Of a stretch of 64,000 bases of DNA, positions 1 through 9,169 are shown one piece after another. How positions within the stretch are numbered: the first letter of the stretch is position 1; each line of letters starts with the position of its first letter. The translations under genes were made by a program, and so were the position numbers. The notes below the pieces were generated by a model, which did no database searches, had not been told where the DNA came from, and worked only from the letters and a program-made list of their open reading frames with translations. The DNA comes from Pelomonas paludis (GTDB taxonomy: Bacteria > Pseudomonadota > Gammaproteobacteria > Burkholderiales > Burkholderiaceae_C). The stretch spans positions 186,001 through 250,000 of the forward strand of contig NZ_JBDPZD010000003.1 in NCBI RefSeq assembly GCF_039872745.1. Direction: 5' to 3'.

Positions 1-1
1 C

Positions 2-631
2 CTAGCGCGCGAGCTGGGCCTGGCGCAGGCCCGGCTGCTGGCCATGGCCAGCCAGTTCAACCGCGCGCTGCAGCAGGCCGACCGCCAGCGAGTCACGCTC
101 GGCTCCACCGGCATCACCACCACCGATGTGCGCCGCTGGCTGCAGCATCAGCCTGACCTGGCCGGCTTGCTCGACGGCCTGTGGGAGCGCCCGGTGCACC
201 CGGTGCTGGTCTCGCAGCACGAGCTCTTCGACATGGCCGAGGGTGAGTTCGAGCGCGTGCGGCCCGTGGCCGCCGAGCCTGGTGCGCTGCCCGCCGGCAT
301 GGCCGCACCACCGGGCGAGCTGGGCGTGATGGAGCTGCCGCCCGAGATGGCGCAGATGCGCGCCTTGCTCGACACCTGGCGCGCGGCCGGCGAGAAGCAG
401 CGCGAGCTCGGCCCCGCCGTGCTGGGCGGCAGCTATGCCCGCTCGGCCTACCGCGCGCAGTTGCTGCCGCTGCTGGGCGACACCCAGGCCCGCCACCTCA
501 AGGGCGCCACCGGCGACATGGCGCGCCAGCCCTGGCGGGTGCGCTGGTCGGCCGAGCAGAGCGAAGTGAATGACCCGCACGTGGCCTGGATGAGCCATGG
601 TCTCTTGATCCAAAGCGACAACAACGAATGA
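2..631 (+). CDS. C-terminal part of a kleisin-like (MksF/JetA-type) condensin subunit, 5' truncated by window
   Basis: The reading frame is open from base 2, so the gene begins before the window and only about 209 C-terminal residues are seen. No recognisable catalytic motif is present; the visible part is helix-rich. The stop overlaps the start of the next gene by ATGA, and that gene in turn overlaps an SMC ATPase, so the three form one operon. In MksBEF and Wadjet (JetABC) condensin-like systems the order is large kleisin-like subunit, small winged-helix subunit, SMC ATPase, which is exactly this layout. The assignment rests on position and not on a domain hit. It could equally be a divergent family specific to beta-proteobacteria. 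Confidence 0.5.
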   Translation, partial: LARELGLAQARLLAMASQFNRALQQADRQRVTLGSTGITTTDVRRWLQHQPDLAGLLDGLWERPVHPVLVSQHELFDMAEGEFERVRPVAAEPGALPAGMAAPPGELGVMELPPEMAQMRALLDTWRAAGEKQRELGPAVLGGSYARSAYRAQLLPLLGDTQARHLKGATGDMARQPWRVRWSAEQSEVNDPHVAWMSHGLLIQSDNNE

Positions 632-1326
632 GTGCTCCCATGGACGAGGCGGCCCTGCTGGCCGCCCAACTGCTGGCCCGCCGCTGGCTGCCGCGCAACC
701 ACCCGCTGGTGCGCAAGGCCCTGATCGACCGCGAGCTGTGGGAGGCCCTGGGCCAGCGCCTGGCTGCCGTCGGCATGAAGGTGGTGGACAACGTCCACGC
801 CGACCACATCGCCACAGCGCTGCTGCGCCCCGCCGAGCGCGCGGTGTTTGGCGAGCAAGGCCTGGCCGCCAACAACAACCTCGACCTGCCGCGCGACGGC
901 GTGGCCTTGCTGGTGGTGCTGTGGAGCCTGATCGTGCTGCCCAAGCGGCAACGCCAGGTGGCGCGCAGTGATGCGCTGCATGCCGGCCAAGGTGAGATGT
1001 TTGCCAGCGACAAGCCGCTGCCGCCGGCGGCCAGCGTGTCGCCCCTGGTCAGCTACCGCAGCCTGCTGGCCGACTTTGGCGACCAGCTCGGCAAGAAGCT
1101 GCGCATGGACACCAATCTGCGCCTGCTGGAGCGCCACGGCTTCATCACTCGCAAGGGCGAGGACATCACCGAAGGCCCGCTGCTGGACCTGCTGATCGAC
1201 TACGACCAACTGGCGGCGCGTGTGCTCGATGGCTCCCTGGCCGACGTGCTGGCCCGTGCCGGCCACCCGGTGGCCCGACCTGCCGAACCGGCTGAACCAG
1301 AAGAACAACAAGCGCTGGACGACTGA
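628..1326 (+). CDS. Small winged-helix-like (MksE/JetB-type) subunit of a condensin-like complex
   Basis: 232 residues, about the size of MksE/JetB subunits. A hydrophobic helix around residues 85-105 is followed by a block near 145-195 (NLRLLERHGFITRK, then ITEGPLLDLLIDYD) that reads like the helix and wing of a winged-helix (kite) protein. The C-terminal tail is acidic and proline-rich, probably disordered. Start and stop are both overlapping: ATGA with the upstream gene and TGATG with the SMC gene, implying coupled translation at fixed stoichiometry. Known family: kite subunits bridge kleisin and SMC heads. The call depends mainly on context plus this helix-wing pattern. Confidence 0.5.
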   Translation: MSAPMDEAALLAAQLLARRWLPRNHPLVRKALIDRELWEALGQRLAAVGMKVVDNVHADHIATALLRPAERAVFGEQGLAANNNLDLPRDGVALLVVLWSLIVLPKRQRQVARSDALHAGQGEMFASDKPLPPAASVSPLVSYRSLLADFGDQLGKKLRMDTNLRLLERHGFITRKGEDITEGPLLDLLIDYDQLAARVLDGSLADVLARAGHPVARPAEPAEPEEQQALDD

Positions 1327-4142
1327 TGTTCCACCTGCAAACCCTTGAACTGCTGCACTGGGACTACTGCCAGCGCGTGACCCTGCCGCTGGACGGCGCC
1401 ATCATCACCATCGCCGGCCCCAATGGCTCGGGCAAGACGACCCTGCTCGACGCCCTGCGCACCCTGCTGGGCCTGGAGTGCTCGGGCGGCCGCACCTACA
1501 AGACCTACGCCCGCCACGCCAATGCCGAGACTGCCTGGCTGCGCGCCCTGGTGGACAACCGCCCGCGCACGCGCCAGAACAGCAGCCGGCCGTTCTCGTC
1601 GTCCCTGCTGTATGCCGACCAGGTCACCCTGGTCTGCCGCATCGAGCGCCATGGCGGCGACTGGGTGCGCCGCTACCTGATCCTCGACGGTGCGCATGAG
1701 ATCGAGCAGATCGCGGAGCGCGGCGAGAAGGACTGGCTGGGCGTCGAGGCCTGGAAGCGCCGGCTCGAAGCCGCTGGCCTGACCCGCGCCATCGGCCGCG
1801 TGCTGGCGCTGGAGCAGGGCCAGACCGACCGCCTCTGCGAGCTGAGCCCGCGCGAGCTGCTGCGCCTGGTCTTTGAAGTGTTTGGCGACCAGGAGGTGCT
1901 GGACCGCTACGAGCAGGCCCGCAGCCACCAGGAGCAGCTCTCGCGCGAGGTGGAGCAGGCGGCGGGCGAGCTGGCCCACGCCCAAGCCCAGCTGTCCGAC
2001 CTGGCCAACCGCGTCACCAACTACCGGCAGTACCAACTCAAGATCCAGGAGCGCGAGCGCCTCGCCACCGAGGTGCTGCCCGTGCTGCAGTGGGCCGAGA
2101 CCCGCGAGCGCCTGGCGCGCGAGGCGCGTGAGCTGCACCGCCAGCGTCTCTTCAGCGCGGCCGATGCCGCTGCGATGTCCGAGCGCCGCGCGGCGCTGCA
2201 TGGCCTCTTCACCGCACAGGAGGCCGCCCGCACGCGCCTGACGCAGCTCGATGCCGAGCGACGCGAGGCACGCAGCGCTTTTGATGCCGCGCGCGACGCC
2301 GAGCGCCCCGCCGAGCTGCTGGCCAAGCAGGAGGACGAGCTGCGCCAGTTGGCCAATGTCGAATCCGACGGCGCCGCGCTGACCGAGCGCCTGCAAGCCT
2401 TGGCCGCCGAGCGTGACCAGCTGCGTGGCGACTACACGCGGGCCAGCGACAAGGCCGCCCACGTGCAGCGCCTGCTGGGCGAGCTCTCGGGCAACAAGCT
2501 GCCCCCGCCGCCGCCCGAAGTGCCGCAGCTGCGCCGCGCGCTCGAAGAAGCCGGCATCGCCCACCACCTGGTGGCCGACGCCATCGACATCGCCGACGAA
2601 GCCTGGCGCGCCGCCGCCGAGGGCCTGCTGCGCCCCTCGCGCTGGGTCGTCGTGCTGCAGAACCGGGCCGACGAAGCCCGCGCCTTCGACATCGCCGCCA
2701 AGCTGCGCTACCGCCACTACGTGGTGGCCGACAGCGCGCGTGTCACCTCAGCCCCGGCGGGCTCGGTGCTGGCCGCGCTCAAGGTCAGCGCGCCGCTGCC
2801 CAGTTGGCTCGCGCGCCAACTCGCCAGCATCCAGTGCGTGGCGTCGACGGAAGAGGGCGCTCGCTCTGGAGGCGAGTGGATCACTGCAGACGCCTACTAC
2901 CGCGACGGCCGCGGTGGCCGCAGCGTCTTCGTGGAGCCACGCGATCACCAGTTCGGCACGGCCGCGCTCGAATCCCGCCGCGTCTCGCTCGACGCCGAGG
3001 CTGCGCGTGTGGACCACGAGCTGACCCGCATCGCCAAGGCGCAAGCCGAGGTCGAGCGCCAGCTCAAGGACGTGCAGCGCGCCGCCCAGGGCCACAAGGC
3101 CGCGCAAGAGCTGGCCGAGCGCGCCGACAGCTTTGCCGAGAACCGCAGCCGCTGGCCGGCCCTCAAGCAGGCCCGCATCGAAGCCGCCACCCGCATGGCT
3201 GCGCTCGATGCCGAGCACGACCGCGCCGTGCGCGAGGTGAGCCGCAGCGAGCAGGCCTACGAGGCCGCGCAGCTGGGCCTCAAGGACGGCGAGGGTGCCG
3301 CAGCCGGCCGCCTGCGCGAGCACGAAGCGCGGCGCCAGGCCCTGCGCGACGCCTCCCGCGCCTCGCGCGAGGCCAAGGCGCGCTTCCCGGGCAATTGGGT
3401 CAGCGCCCGCGCGTTGGCCGCGCTGCGTGAGGAGTTCGAGAACGCCCGCCAGGCCGAGATCCGCGCCCACCATGTGGACCAGGAGCTGGAAGCCGGCCCC
3501 TGGGAGCAGGACGCCCAGGTCATCGACCGCCACGCCCGCATGGCCGCCCAGGTCAACGACCAGAGCGCCCAGCTCAGCGACCGCCGCGCCAGCAACGAGC
3601 TGGCCCGCGTGGCCGCCTTCAATGCCCGCGAGCGCTACATCGACGTGCTGCGCGCCACCACGCGCCGCTACAAGAAAAACGTGGCCGAGCTGGGTGAACT
3701 GGCCGGCACCACCGCCGAGGCTGTGCTGCCTCACCTGGAGAACGACGACATCGTGCTCTCGCAGGCCGGGCTGGTCGTCAAGTTCAACTTCGACGGCAAG
3801 GGCGAGGTCGGCCTCAACGACGGCGAGGCCTCGGGCGGCCAGCAGGTGCTCAAGAGCCTGATCCTGCTCGTCGGCCTGATGAAGGACGACGAGACGCCCG
3901 GCGGCTTCGTCTTCATCGACGAACCCTTTGCTCACCTGGACGTGCGCAACATCCAGCTGGTCGGCCACTTCCTGCGCAGTACCCGCGCGCAGTATTTGCT
4001 GACCACGCCGATCACGCACAACGTCGAGGTCTTCGAGCCGAGCGAGATCACGCTCGTGACCAGCAAGAAGCCGCGCGGCGAGCGCTGGGCACCGCCGATT
4101 GGCGTGCTGGTGCGCCGGCCCGAGGTCAGCGAGTACGCCTGA
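1326..4142 (+). CDS. SMC-like ATPase of an MksB/JetC-type condensin
   Basis: 938 residues with full SMC architecture. Walker A GPNGSGKTT lies at residues 31-39; a long charged coiled coil covers about 200-390; a hinge-like globular region covers about 395-520 (IADEAWRAAAEGLL followed by strands); a second coiled coil covers about 530-790; the C-terminal head carries the ABC signature SGGQQ at about 836 and Walker B FVFIDEP at 861-867 with a following D-loop (HLD). The length fits MksB/JetC rather than the roughly 1,200-residue housekeeping Smc. Expected role: ATP-driven loop extrusion on DNA, either in chromosome organisation (MksBEF) or plasmid restriction (Wadjet). Wadjet also needs the JetD nuclease, which is not downstream: the next gene is a GGDEF-EAL protein. 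A jetD upstream of the window cannot be excluded. Confidence 0.8.
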   Translation: MFHLQTLELLHWDYCQRVTLPLDGAIITIAGPNGSGKTTLLDALRTLLGLECSGGRTYKTYARHANAETAWLRALVDNRPRTRQNSSRPFSSSLLYADQVTLVCRIERHGGDWVRRYLILDGAHEIEQIAERGEKDWLGVEAWKRRLEAAGLTRAIGRVLALEQGQTDRLCELSPRELLRLVFEVFGDQEVLDRYEQARSHQEQLSREVEQAAGELAHAQAQLSDLANRVTNYRQYQLKIQERERLATEVLPVLQWAETRERLAREARELHRQRLFSAADAAAMSERRAALHGLFTAQEAARTRLTQLDAERREARSAFDAARDAERPAELLAKQEDELRQLANVESDGAALTERLQALAAERDQLRGDYTRASDKAAHVQRLLGELSGNKLPPPPPEVPQLRRALEEAGIAHHLVADAIDIADEAWRAAAEGLLRPSRWVVVLQNRADEARAFDIAAKLRYRHYVVADSARVTSAPAGSVLAALKVSAPLPSWLARQLASIQCVASTEEGARSGGEWITADAYYRDGRGGRSVFVEPRDHQFGTAALESRRVSLDAEAARVDHELTRIAKAQAEVERQLKDVQRAAQGHKAAQELAERADSFAENRSRWPALKQARIEAATRMAALDAEHDRAVREVSRSEQAYEAAQLGLKDGEGAAAGRLREHEARRQALRDASRASREAKARFPGNWVSARALAALREEFENARQAEIRAHHVDQELEAGPWEQDAQVIDRHARMAAQVNDQSAQLSDRRASNELARVAAFNARERYIDVLRATTRRYKKNVAELGELAGTTAEAVLPHLENDDIVLSQAGLVVKFNFDGKGEVGLNDGEASGGQQVLKSLILLVGLMKDDETPGGFVFIDEPFAHLDVRNIQLVGHFLRSTRAQYLLTTPITHNVEVFEPSEITLVTSKKPRGERWAPPIGVLVRRPEVSEYA

Positions 4143-4233
4143 GCACTCCGGCCGCGCGCCGGCCGTGAACGAATGCGCGCCGGGGCTGGGCGCGCGCCAG
4201 GGCCCGCCGCGTGAAGGGGCCGGATGCCCTCCT

Positions 4234-4264
4234 AGGATGAAGGTTTTCCTGGTGGCTTCATCCT
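4234..4264. repeat. Perfect 8-bp inverted repeat between the SMC and GGDEF-EAL genes
   Basis: Arms AGGATGAA (4234-4241) and TTCATCCT (4257-4264) flank a 15-nt loop, ending 12 bases before the start codon of the next gene. There is no U-run after the stem, so it is a poor intrinsic terminator; it may be an operator or a leader stem affecting translation. Function unknown. Confidence 0.4.
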
Positions 4265-4276
4265 GGAAGGCGGCAT

Positions 4277-6652
4277 TTGATGGCGCGGTCAGCTTGCGAC
4301 GGTGATTGGCGGACAGGCTTTTGCCTGTATGCCGGCACGCCGGCCAACGAAGAGATGGATTGCGGGCGCTTGCGTGCGGCGCACCTCGATCAGGTGGTTC
4401 GCCTGAGCCCGGCGCTGATGGCGCTGAACGTGCTCTCGGCCGGCCTTGTCTGCCTGGTCCACGGCCTGCCCTGGACGCCGGTGATGACCGGCTGGTTGCT
4501 GGCCTTGGGCGGCGTGGTCTTTCTGGGCATGCGGGCCTGGTGGCTGTGGCGCCGGCGTGAGGTGGAGCGGGTGTCGGTGCGCACCTTCCACCATGGCACC
4601 AAGCATTCGGCCCTGCTGGGCGCGGTCTGGGGCGCAGCTGCTGCCATCTGGGTGCCTGAGGGCGGTGGCTTGCAGATGCTGCTGGCGGCCTTCATCACCG
4701 GCATGGTGGGGGCGGGCGGCATTGCGCTGGCGCCCATGCCGTGGTCCAGCGTGAGCTATGTCGGCACCATCACGCTCGGGGTGGTGGTGGCGATGTTCAG
4801 GATCGGCGGCTGGGTCAATGGCCTGATCGCCTTGCTCTTCATCGGCTATGCGCTGGTGGTGCTGGGCGCGGCCTTCACCAACTGCCGGCAAATGCTGGCG
4901 CTGCGCGGCTCGCGCGACGAGGTGGACCGGCAGCGCGAGGTGGTGTCCTTGCTGCTGCGCGACTTTGAAGACAACGCCAGCGATGCGTTGTGGGAGACCA
5001 ACCGCGAGGGCGTGCTGATCCGCCGCTCGCCGCGGCTCGAAGCCCTGTTCCAGGCCGTGGGCCAGCCGCTGGACCAGGTGCGCTTCCCGCACTGGCTCAA
5101 AGAGCATTCGCCCGAGGCCGCAGCGCTGCTGGCGGCCTGGGCGCTGCGCCGCCCGTTTCGGGACCTGAAGCTGCAGATCGGGCGTGGCGAGGGTGCGCGC
5201 TGGTGGCAGATCAGTGCGCGGCCCGTCAGCGAGGCCGAGCCGCAGCGCTGGCGCGGCGTGATCTCCGACATCAGCGATGCCCACCGCTTTGAAGACCAAC
5301 TGCGCCAGCAGGCCGAGCAGGACGCGCTGACCGGCCTGCCCAACCGCCGCAGCCTGCTGCGCGCTGCACAAACGGCCCTGCTGCAGAACCAGCACGGCTG
5401 GATGCTGTCCATCGACCTCGATCACTTCAAGCTCATCAACGACACCTCGGGGCACTCGGTGGGTGACGAGGTGCTGCGCGAGGTGGCACGCCGCCTGCGC
5501 AAGCATGTGCAGGGGCATGACCTGCCAGCCCGCCTGGGCGGTGACGAGTTTGCGCTGCTGTGCCTGAGCGCACCGGGCGATGCGCCGCCGCTGGACCGCG
5601 CGCGGGCCTTGATCGGCGACCTCAGCAGCGCCATCCACGTGGGCGCCAAGCGCCTGCATGTGGGCGCGAGCGTGGGCCTGTCGCGGCTGGACACCAGCAT
5701 CCGCAGCCTGGAAGAGCTCTTGATCAATGCCGACCTCGCGCTCTACGACGCCAAGCGCGTGGGCCGGGGCCGCGCCGTGGTCTATGGCCCGGCGCTGGGC
5801 GATGCAAGCCGCCGCTTGAGCCAGATCGAGCTGGCGCTGCGTGGGGCGTTCAAGGCGGGTCAGTTCCACCTGCACTTCCAGCCCAAGGTGGATGCCAAGA
5901 CCATGCGCCCCGTGGCCGTGGAGGCGCTGATGCGCTGGAACCACCCCAAGCTGGGCACGGTGGCGCCGGGTGAGTTCATCTCGGCGGCCGAGCGCTGCGG
6001 GATGATCCACGAGCTGGGCCAGCTGGCCCTGCGCGAGGCGGCGCTGGCGGCCAAGCAGTTGGATGGCCTCGTCGTGGCGGTCAATGTGTCGCCGCTGCAG
6101 CTGATGGAGTCCGACTTCACCAGCATCGTCGCCGGCATCCTCAAGGAAGTGGGTGTGGAGCCAGCCCGCATCGAGCTGGAGGTGACCGAGTCGGTGATGC
6201 TCGACGACGCCCGCGAGGCCCTGCGCCGCCTGCATGCGCTGCGCGAGCTGGGCGTGCGTGTGGCGCTCGATGACTTCGGCACCGGCTACTCGTCGCTGGC
6301 CTACCTGCGCTCCTTCCCCTTCGACACACTCAAGATCGACCGCTCCTTCGTGCAGTCGCTGGGCGAGCAGGCCAACTCGCACGCCATCATCGACACCATC
6401 GTGCAGATGGCCCGCGCCCTGGGTATGCGTACCGTGGCCGAAGGCGTCGAGGGCGACATCGAACTGGCGGCGGTGCGCGCCATGCACTGCGATGAAGTCC
6501 AGGGCTATCTGGTGTCGCGGCCGCTGTCGCTGGGCTCACTCAAGAGCTGGCTCGACGGCCAGCACGAAGGCCTGATCACCGACAGCATCGACTCCCGGCT
6601 CCACCCCTGGTGGCAGGGCACCGTGCACAGCAGCCTGCCTGGGCCGGTGTGA
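4277..6652 (+). CDS. Membrane GGDEF-EAL protein (diguanylate cyclase / c-di-GMP phosphodiesterase), copy 1
   Basis: 791 residues. About six hydrophobic segments lie at residues 35-210, then a linker and PAS-like region (210-350), a GGDEF domain (GGDEF at 421-425) and an EAL domain (EAL at 549-551). Catalytic residues appear complete: DLDHFKLIND and GGDEF for the cyclase; EAL, NVSPLQ, EVTES, DDFGTG, LKIDRSF and EGVE for the phosphodiesterase. The RxxD inhibitory site that normally precedes GGDEF by five residues is QGHD, so product inhibition is probably lost. It should set c-di-GMP at the inner membrane. The next gene is a close paralogue and a PilZ effector lies beyond it. The start was taken at 4277; a start a few codons downstream is possible because no clear Shine-Dalgarno is seen. 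Confidence 0.9.
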   Translation: MMARSACDGDWRTGFCLYAGTPANEEMDCGRLRAAHLDQVVRLSPALMALNVLSAGLVCLVHGLPWTPVMTGWLLALGGVVFLGMRAWWLWRRREVERVSVRTFHHGTKHSALLGAVWGAAAAIWVPEGGGLQMLLAAFITGMVGAGGIALAPMPWSSVSYVGTITLGVVVAMFRIGGWVNGLIALLFIGYALVVLGAAFTNCRQMLALRGSRDEVDRQREVVSLLLRDFEDNASDALWETNREGVLIRRSPRLEALFQAVGQPLDQVRFPHWLKEHSPEAAALLAAWALRRPFRDLKLQIGRGEGARWWQISARPVSEAEPQRWRGVISDISDAHRFEDQLRQQAEQDALTGLPNRRSLLRAAQTALLQNQHGWMLSIDLDHFKLINDTSGHSVGDEVLREVARRLRKHVQGHDLPARLGGDEFALLCLSAPGDAPPLDRARALIGDLSSAIHVGAKRLHVGASVGLSRLDTSIRSLEELLINADLALYDAKRVGRGRAVVYGPALGDASRRLSQIELALRGAFKAGQFHLHFQPKVDAKTMRPVAVEALMRWNHPKLGTVAPGEFISAAERCGMIHELGQLALREAALAAKQLDGLVVAVNVSPLQLMESDFTSIVAGILKEVGVEPARIELEVTESVMLDDAREALRRLHALRELGVRVALDDFGTGYSSLAYLRSFPFDTLKIDRSFVQSLGEQANSHAIIDTIVQMARALGMRTVAEGVEGDIELAAVRAMHCDEVQGYLVSRPLSLGSLKSWLDGQHEGLITDSIDSRLHPWWQGTVHSSLPGPV

Positions 6653-6763
6653 ACTAATGCTGCCCGCTGCCCGGCTCAGGCCCGGGGGGCGCCTGTCTTT
6701 TGCTGTAACCACTTCGTAATATGGGTCTTCCAAGCGAGGGGGACTCATGCGTGGGGCCGGCCG

Positions 6764-9154
6764 ATGACGGGCGCACCTGATAGCGGGTGGCGTTCCGTCT
6801 TCCATTTGTACTCGGATGCGGGTGCCGACATGGCACGGCTGCGCGCTGCGCATCTGACGCAGGTGCTGCGCCTGAGCCCGGCGCTGATGCTGGCCAATGT
6901 GCTGGCGGTGTCGCTGACGTTCTGGGTGCTGTGGCAGGGCGGCAACTGGCCCTTGCTGGGCTGGGCCACCTGCCTGGTGCTGGGCAGCTTGCTGGGACTG
7001 CGGGGCTGGTGGCTGGCGCGCAAGCGGCAGCGCCAGCAGGCCTCGATCCGCACCATGCACCGCGCCACCTGGCATGGGGTCTTGATGGGCCTGGGCTGGG
7101 GCGCCGCGCCCTTGCTCTTCTTCCCCGGCGCGCCGGGGCCCGTGCAAGTGATGATCGCGGGCCTGGTGACGGGCATCCTGGCCGCTGGCGGCCTGGCGCT
7201 GGCCACCTTGCCCTGGGCCAGCGTGGCCTTTGTGGCGCTGGTGTGCCTGGGCGCCCTAGGCGCCATGCTGCGCACTGGCAACGCGATGTTCTGGCCGGTC
7301 TGCGGCCTGATGGTGGCCTACTCTTTCGTGGTGGTGGCTGCCGCGCTCGCCATCTGCCGCCAGAGCCTGGAGCTGCGCCGCGCGCGCAGCGAGCAGGAGC
7401 GGCAGCGCCAGGTGGTGTCGCTGCTGCTGCGCGACTTTGAGGACAACGCCAGCGACGCGCTCTGGGAGTGCGACGCCAAGGGGCATCTGGTGCGGCGCTC
7501 GGCGCGCCTGGAGTCCTTCTTTGTGGACGTCGGGCACCGCGTCGACGACGTGCGCTTCCCGCACTGGTTCAGGCTGTACGCCAAGGACGCGAGCGCCCTG
7601 GTGGCCACCTGGGCCATGGGCCATTGGTTCCGCGACATGAAGGTGCAGATCGGCGAAGGCGAAGCCGCCCGCTGGTGGACGCTGAGCGCGCGGCCCATCC
7701 ATGGCGACGGGCAGCGCACCGTGGGCTGGCGCGGCGTGATCTCAGACGTGACCGAGTCCCACCGCTTCGAGCAGCAGTTGCGCGTGCAGGCCGAGCAAGA
7801 TGGACTCACCGGCCTGGCCAACCGCCGCAGCCTGCTGCAGGCGGCCCAGGCCGCGCTGGCGGCGGGCCGCAAGGGCTGGTTGATGTCCATCGACCTGGAT
7901 CACTTCAAGCTGATCAACGACACCTTTGGCCACACCTTTGGCGACGAGGTGCTGCGCGAGGTGGGGCTGCGCCTGAGCGCCCAGACCGTGCCGGGCGACC
8001 TGGCCGCGCGGCTCGGGGGCGACGAGTTTGCGATGCTCTGCATCTGCCATGGCGACCAGGGCCCGCCCATGGACCGCGCGCAGGAGCTGATCGACCAGCT
8101 CAGCACCCCCGTGCATGTGCGCGGCAAGCGCCTGCACGTGGGCGCCAGCGTGGGCCTGGCGCCGCTGGACGTGACCGTGCACGACCTGGAGAGCCTGCTC
8201 GTCAACGCTGACCTGGCGCTCTACGACGCCAAGCGTGCCGGCCGAGGCCGCGCCGTGGTCTATGGCCCGGCGCTGGGCGAGGCCAGCCGGCGCATGAGTC
8301 AGATCGAGGTGGCGCTGCGCGATGGGCTGCGCAATGGCCAGTTCCATCTGCACTTCCAGCCCAAGGCCGAGGCCTTGACGCTGCGCACCATCGGCGTCGA
8401 AGCCCTGATGCGCTGGAACCACCCGAGCCTCGGGACGGTGTCACCGGGCGAGTTCATCTCGGCCGCCGAGCGCTGCGGCTTCATCAACGAGCTGGGCGAG
8501 CTGGCGCTGCGCGAGGCCGCCCGCGCGGCCCGCGAGCTGCCCAACCTGACCGTGGCCGTCAATGTCTCGCCCTTGCAGCTGATGGAGGCCGACTTCCCGG
8601 AGCGGGTGCGCCGCGTGCTGGCCGAGGCCGGCGTGCCGCCCGAGCGCCTGGAGCTGGAGGTCACCGAGTCCGTGATGCTGGACGACGCCCGCGGCGCCAT
8701 CCGGCGCCTGCACGCGCTGCGCGAGGTGGGTGTGCGCGTGGCGCTCGATGACTTCGGCACCGGGTATTCGTCCCTCGCGTATCTGCGCGCCTTCCCCTTC
8801 CACACGCTCAAGATCGACCGCTCCTTCATCCACTCGCTGGGCGAGCAGTCCAATGCCCACGCCATCGTGGACACCATCGTCCACATGGCCCGCGCCCTCG
8901 GGATGCGCACCGTGGCCGAAGGGGTCGAGGACGACATCCAACTGGCGGCGGTGCGCAAGATGCGCTGCGACGAGGTGCAGGGCTACTTGATCTCGCGGCC
9001 CATGCCGCTGGACCGACTCAAGGCCTGGCTCTCAGGCCGGCCGGTGCAAGCCACGGGCGACAACGTCGATTCCCGCCTGATGCCGTGGTGGAGCCAGTCG
9101 GCGCTGGCCAGCTTCCTGGATGAGCCGATCGTGGGGTCTGAAAGCCGGCGCTGA
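6764..9154 (+). CDS. Membrane GGDEF-EAL protein, tandem paralogue (copy 2)
   Basis: 796 residues, colinear with the preceding gene over its whole length: six membrane segments, a shared linker (DFEDNASDALWE in both), GGDEF at 418-422 and EAL at 546-548. All cyclase and EAL catalytic motifs are retained (DLDHFKLIND, NVSPLQ, EVTES, DDFGTG, EGVE). The inhibitory-site position reads VPGD instead of RxxD, as degenerate as in copy 1. Divergence is greatest in the N-terminal sensor-like membrane region and in the loop before the PAS-like region, which suggests duplication followed by change of input signal. The 111-bp gap between copies may hold a separate promoter. Confidence 0.9.
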   Translation: MTGAPDSGWRSVFHLYSDAGADMARLRAAHLTQVLRLSPALMLANVLAVSLTFWVLWQGGNWPLLGWATCLVLGSLLGLRGWWLARKRQRQQASIRTMHRATWHGVLMGLGWGAAPLLFFPGAPGPVQVMIAGLVTGILAAGGLALATLPWASVAFVALVCLGALGAMLRTGNAMFWPVCGLMVAYSFVVVAAALAICRQSLELRRARSEQERQRQVVSLLLRDFEDNASDALWECDAKGHLVRRSARLESFFVDVGHRVDDVRFPHWFRLYAKDASALVATWAMGHWFRDMKVQIGEGEAARWWTLSARPIHGDGQRTVGWRGVISDVTESHRFEQQLRVQAEQDGLTGLANRRSLLQAAQAALAAGRKGWLMSIDLDHFKLINDTFGHTFGDEVLREVGLRLSAQTVPGDLAARLGGDEFAMLCICHGDQGPPMDRAQELIDQLSTPVHVRGKRLHVGASVGLAPLDVTVHDLESLLVNADLALYDAKRAGRGRAVVYGPALGEASRRMSQIEVALRDGLRNGQFHLHFQPKAEALTLRTIGVEALMRWNHPSLGTVSPGEFISAAERCGFINELGELALREAARAARELPNLTVAVNVSPLQLMEADFPERVRRVLAEAGVPPERLELEVTESVMLDDARGAIRRLHALREVGVRVALDDFGTGYSSLAYLRAFPFHTLKIDRSFIHSLGEQSNAHAIVDTIVHMARALGMRTVAEGVEDDIQLAAVRKMRCDEVQGYLISRPMPLDRLKAWLSGRPVQATGDNVDSRLMPWWSQSALASFLDEPIVGSESRR

Positions 9155-9169
9155 CCGCTGCGCCCGTCC

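Noticed and set aside
4143..4276. A c-di-GMP riboswitch (GEMM type) upstream of the GGDEF-EAL gene.
   Set aside because: The inverted repeat has a simple stem and lacks the conserved two-helix core with its GNRA loop and receptor.
4289..6487. A 732-codon open frame on the minus strand opposite the first GGDEF-EAL gene, and similar long antisense frames elsewhere (for example 11471-12868, 31333-33258, 41691-43478).
   Set aside because: They are rich in His, Gln, Gly and Arg, have no recognisable domain, and lie wholly opposite genes with clear motifs. GC-rich third positions remove stop codons on the opposite strand.
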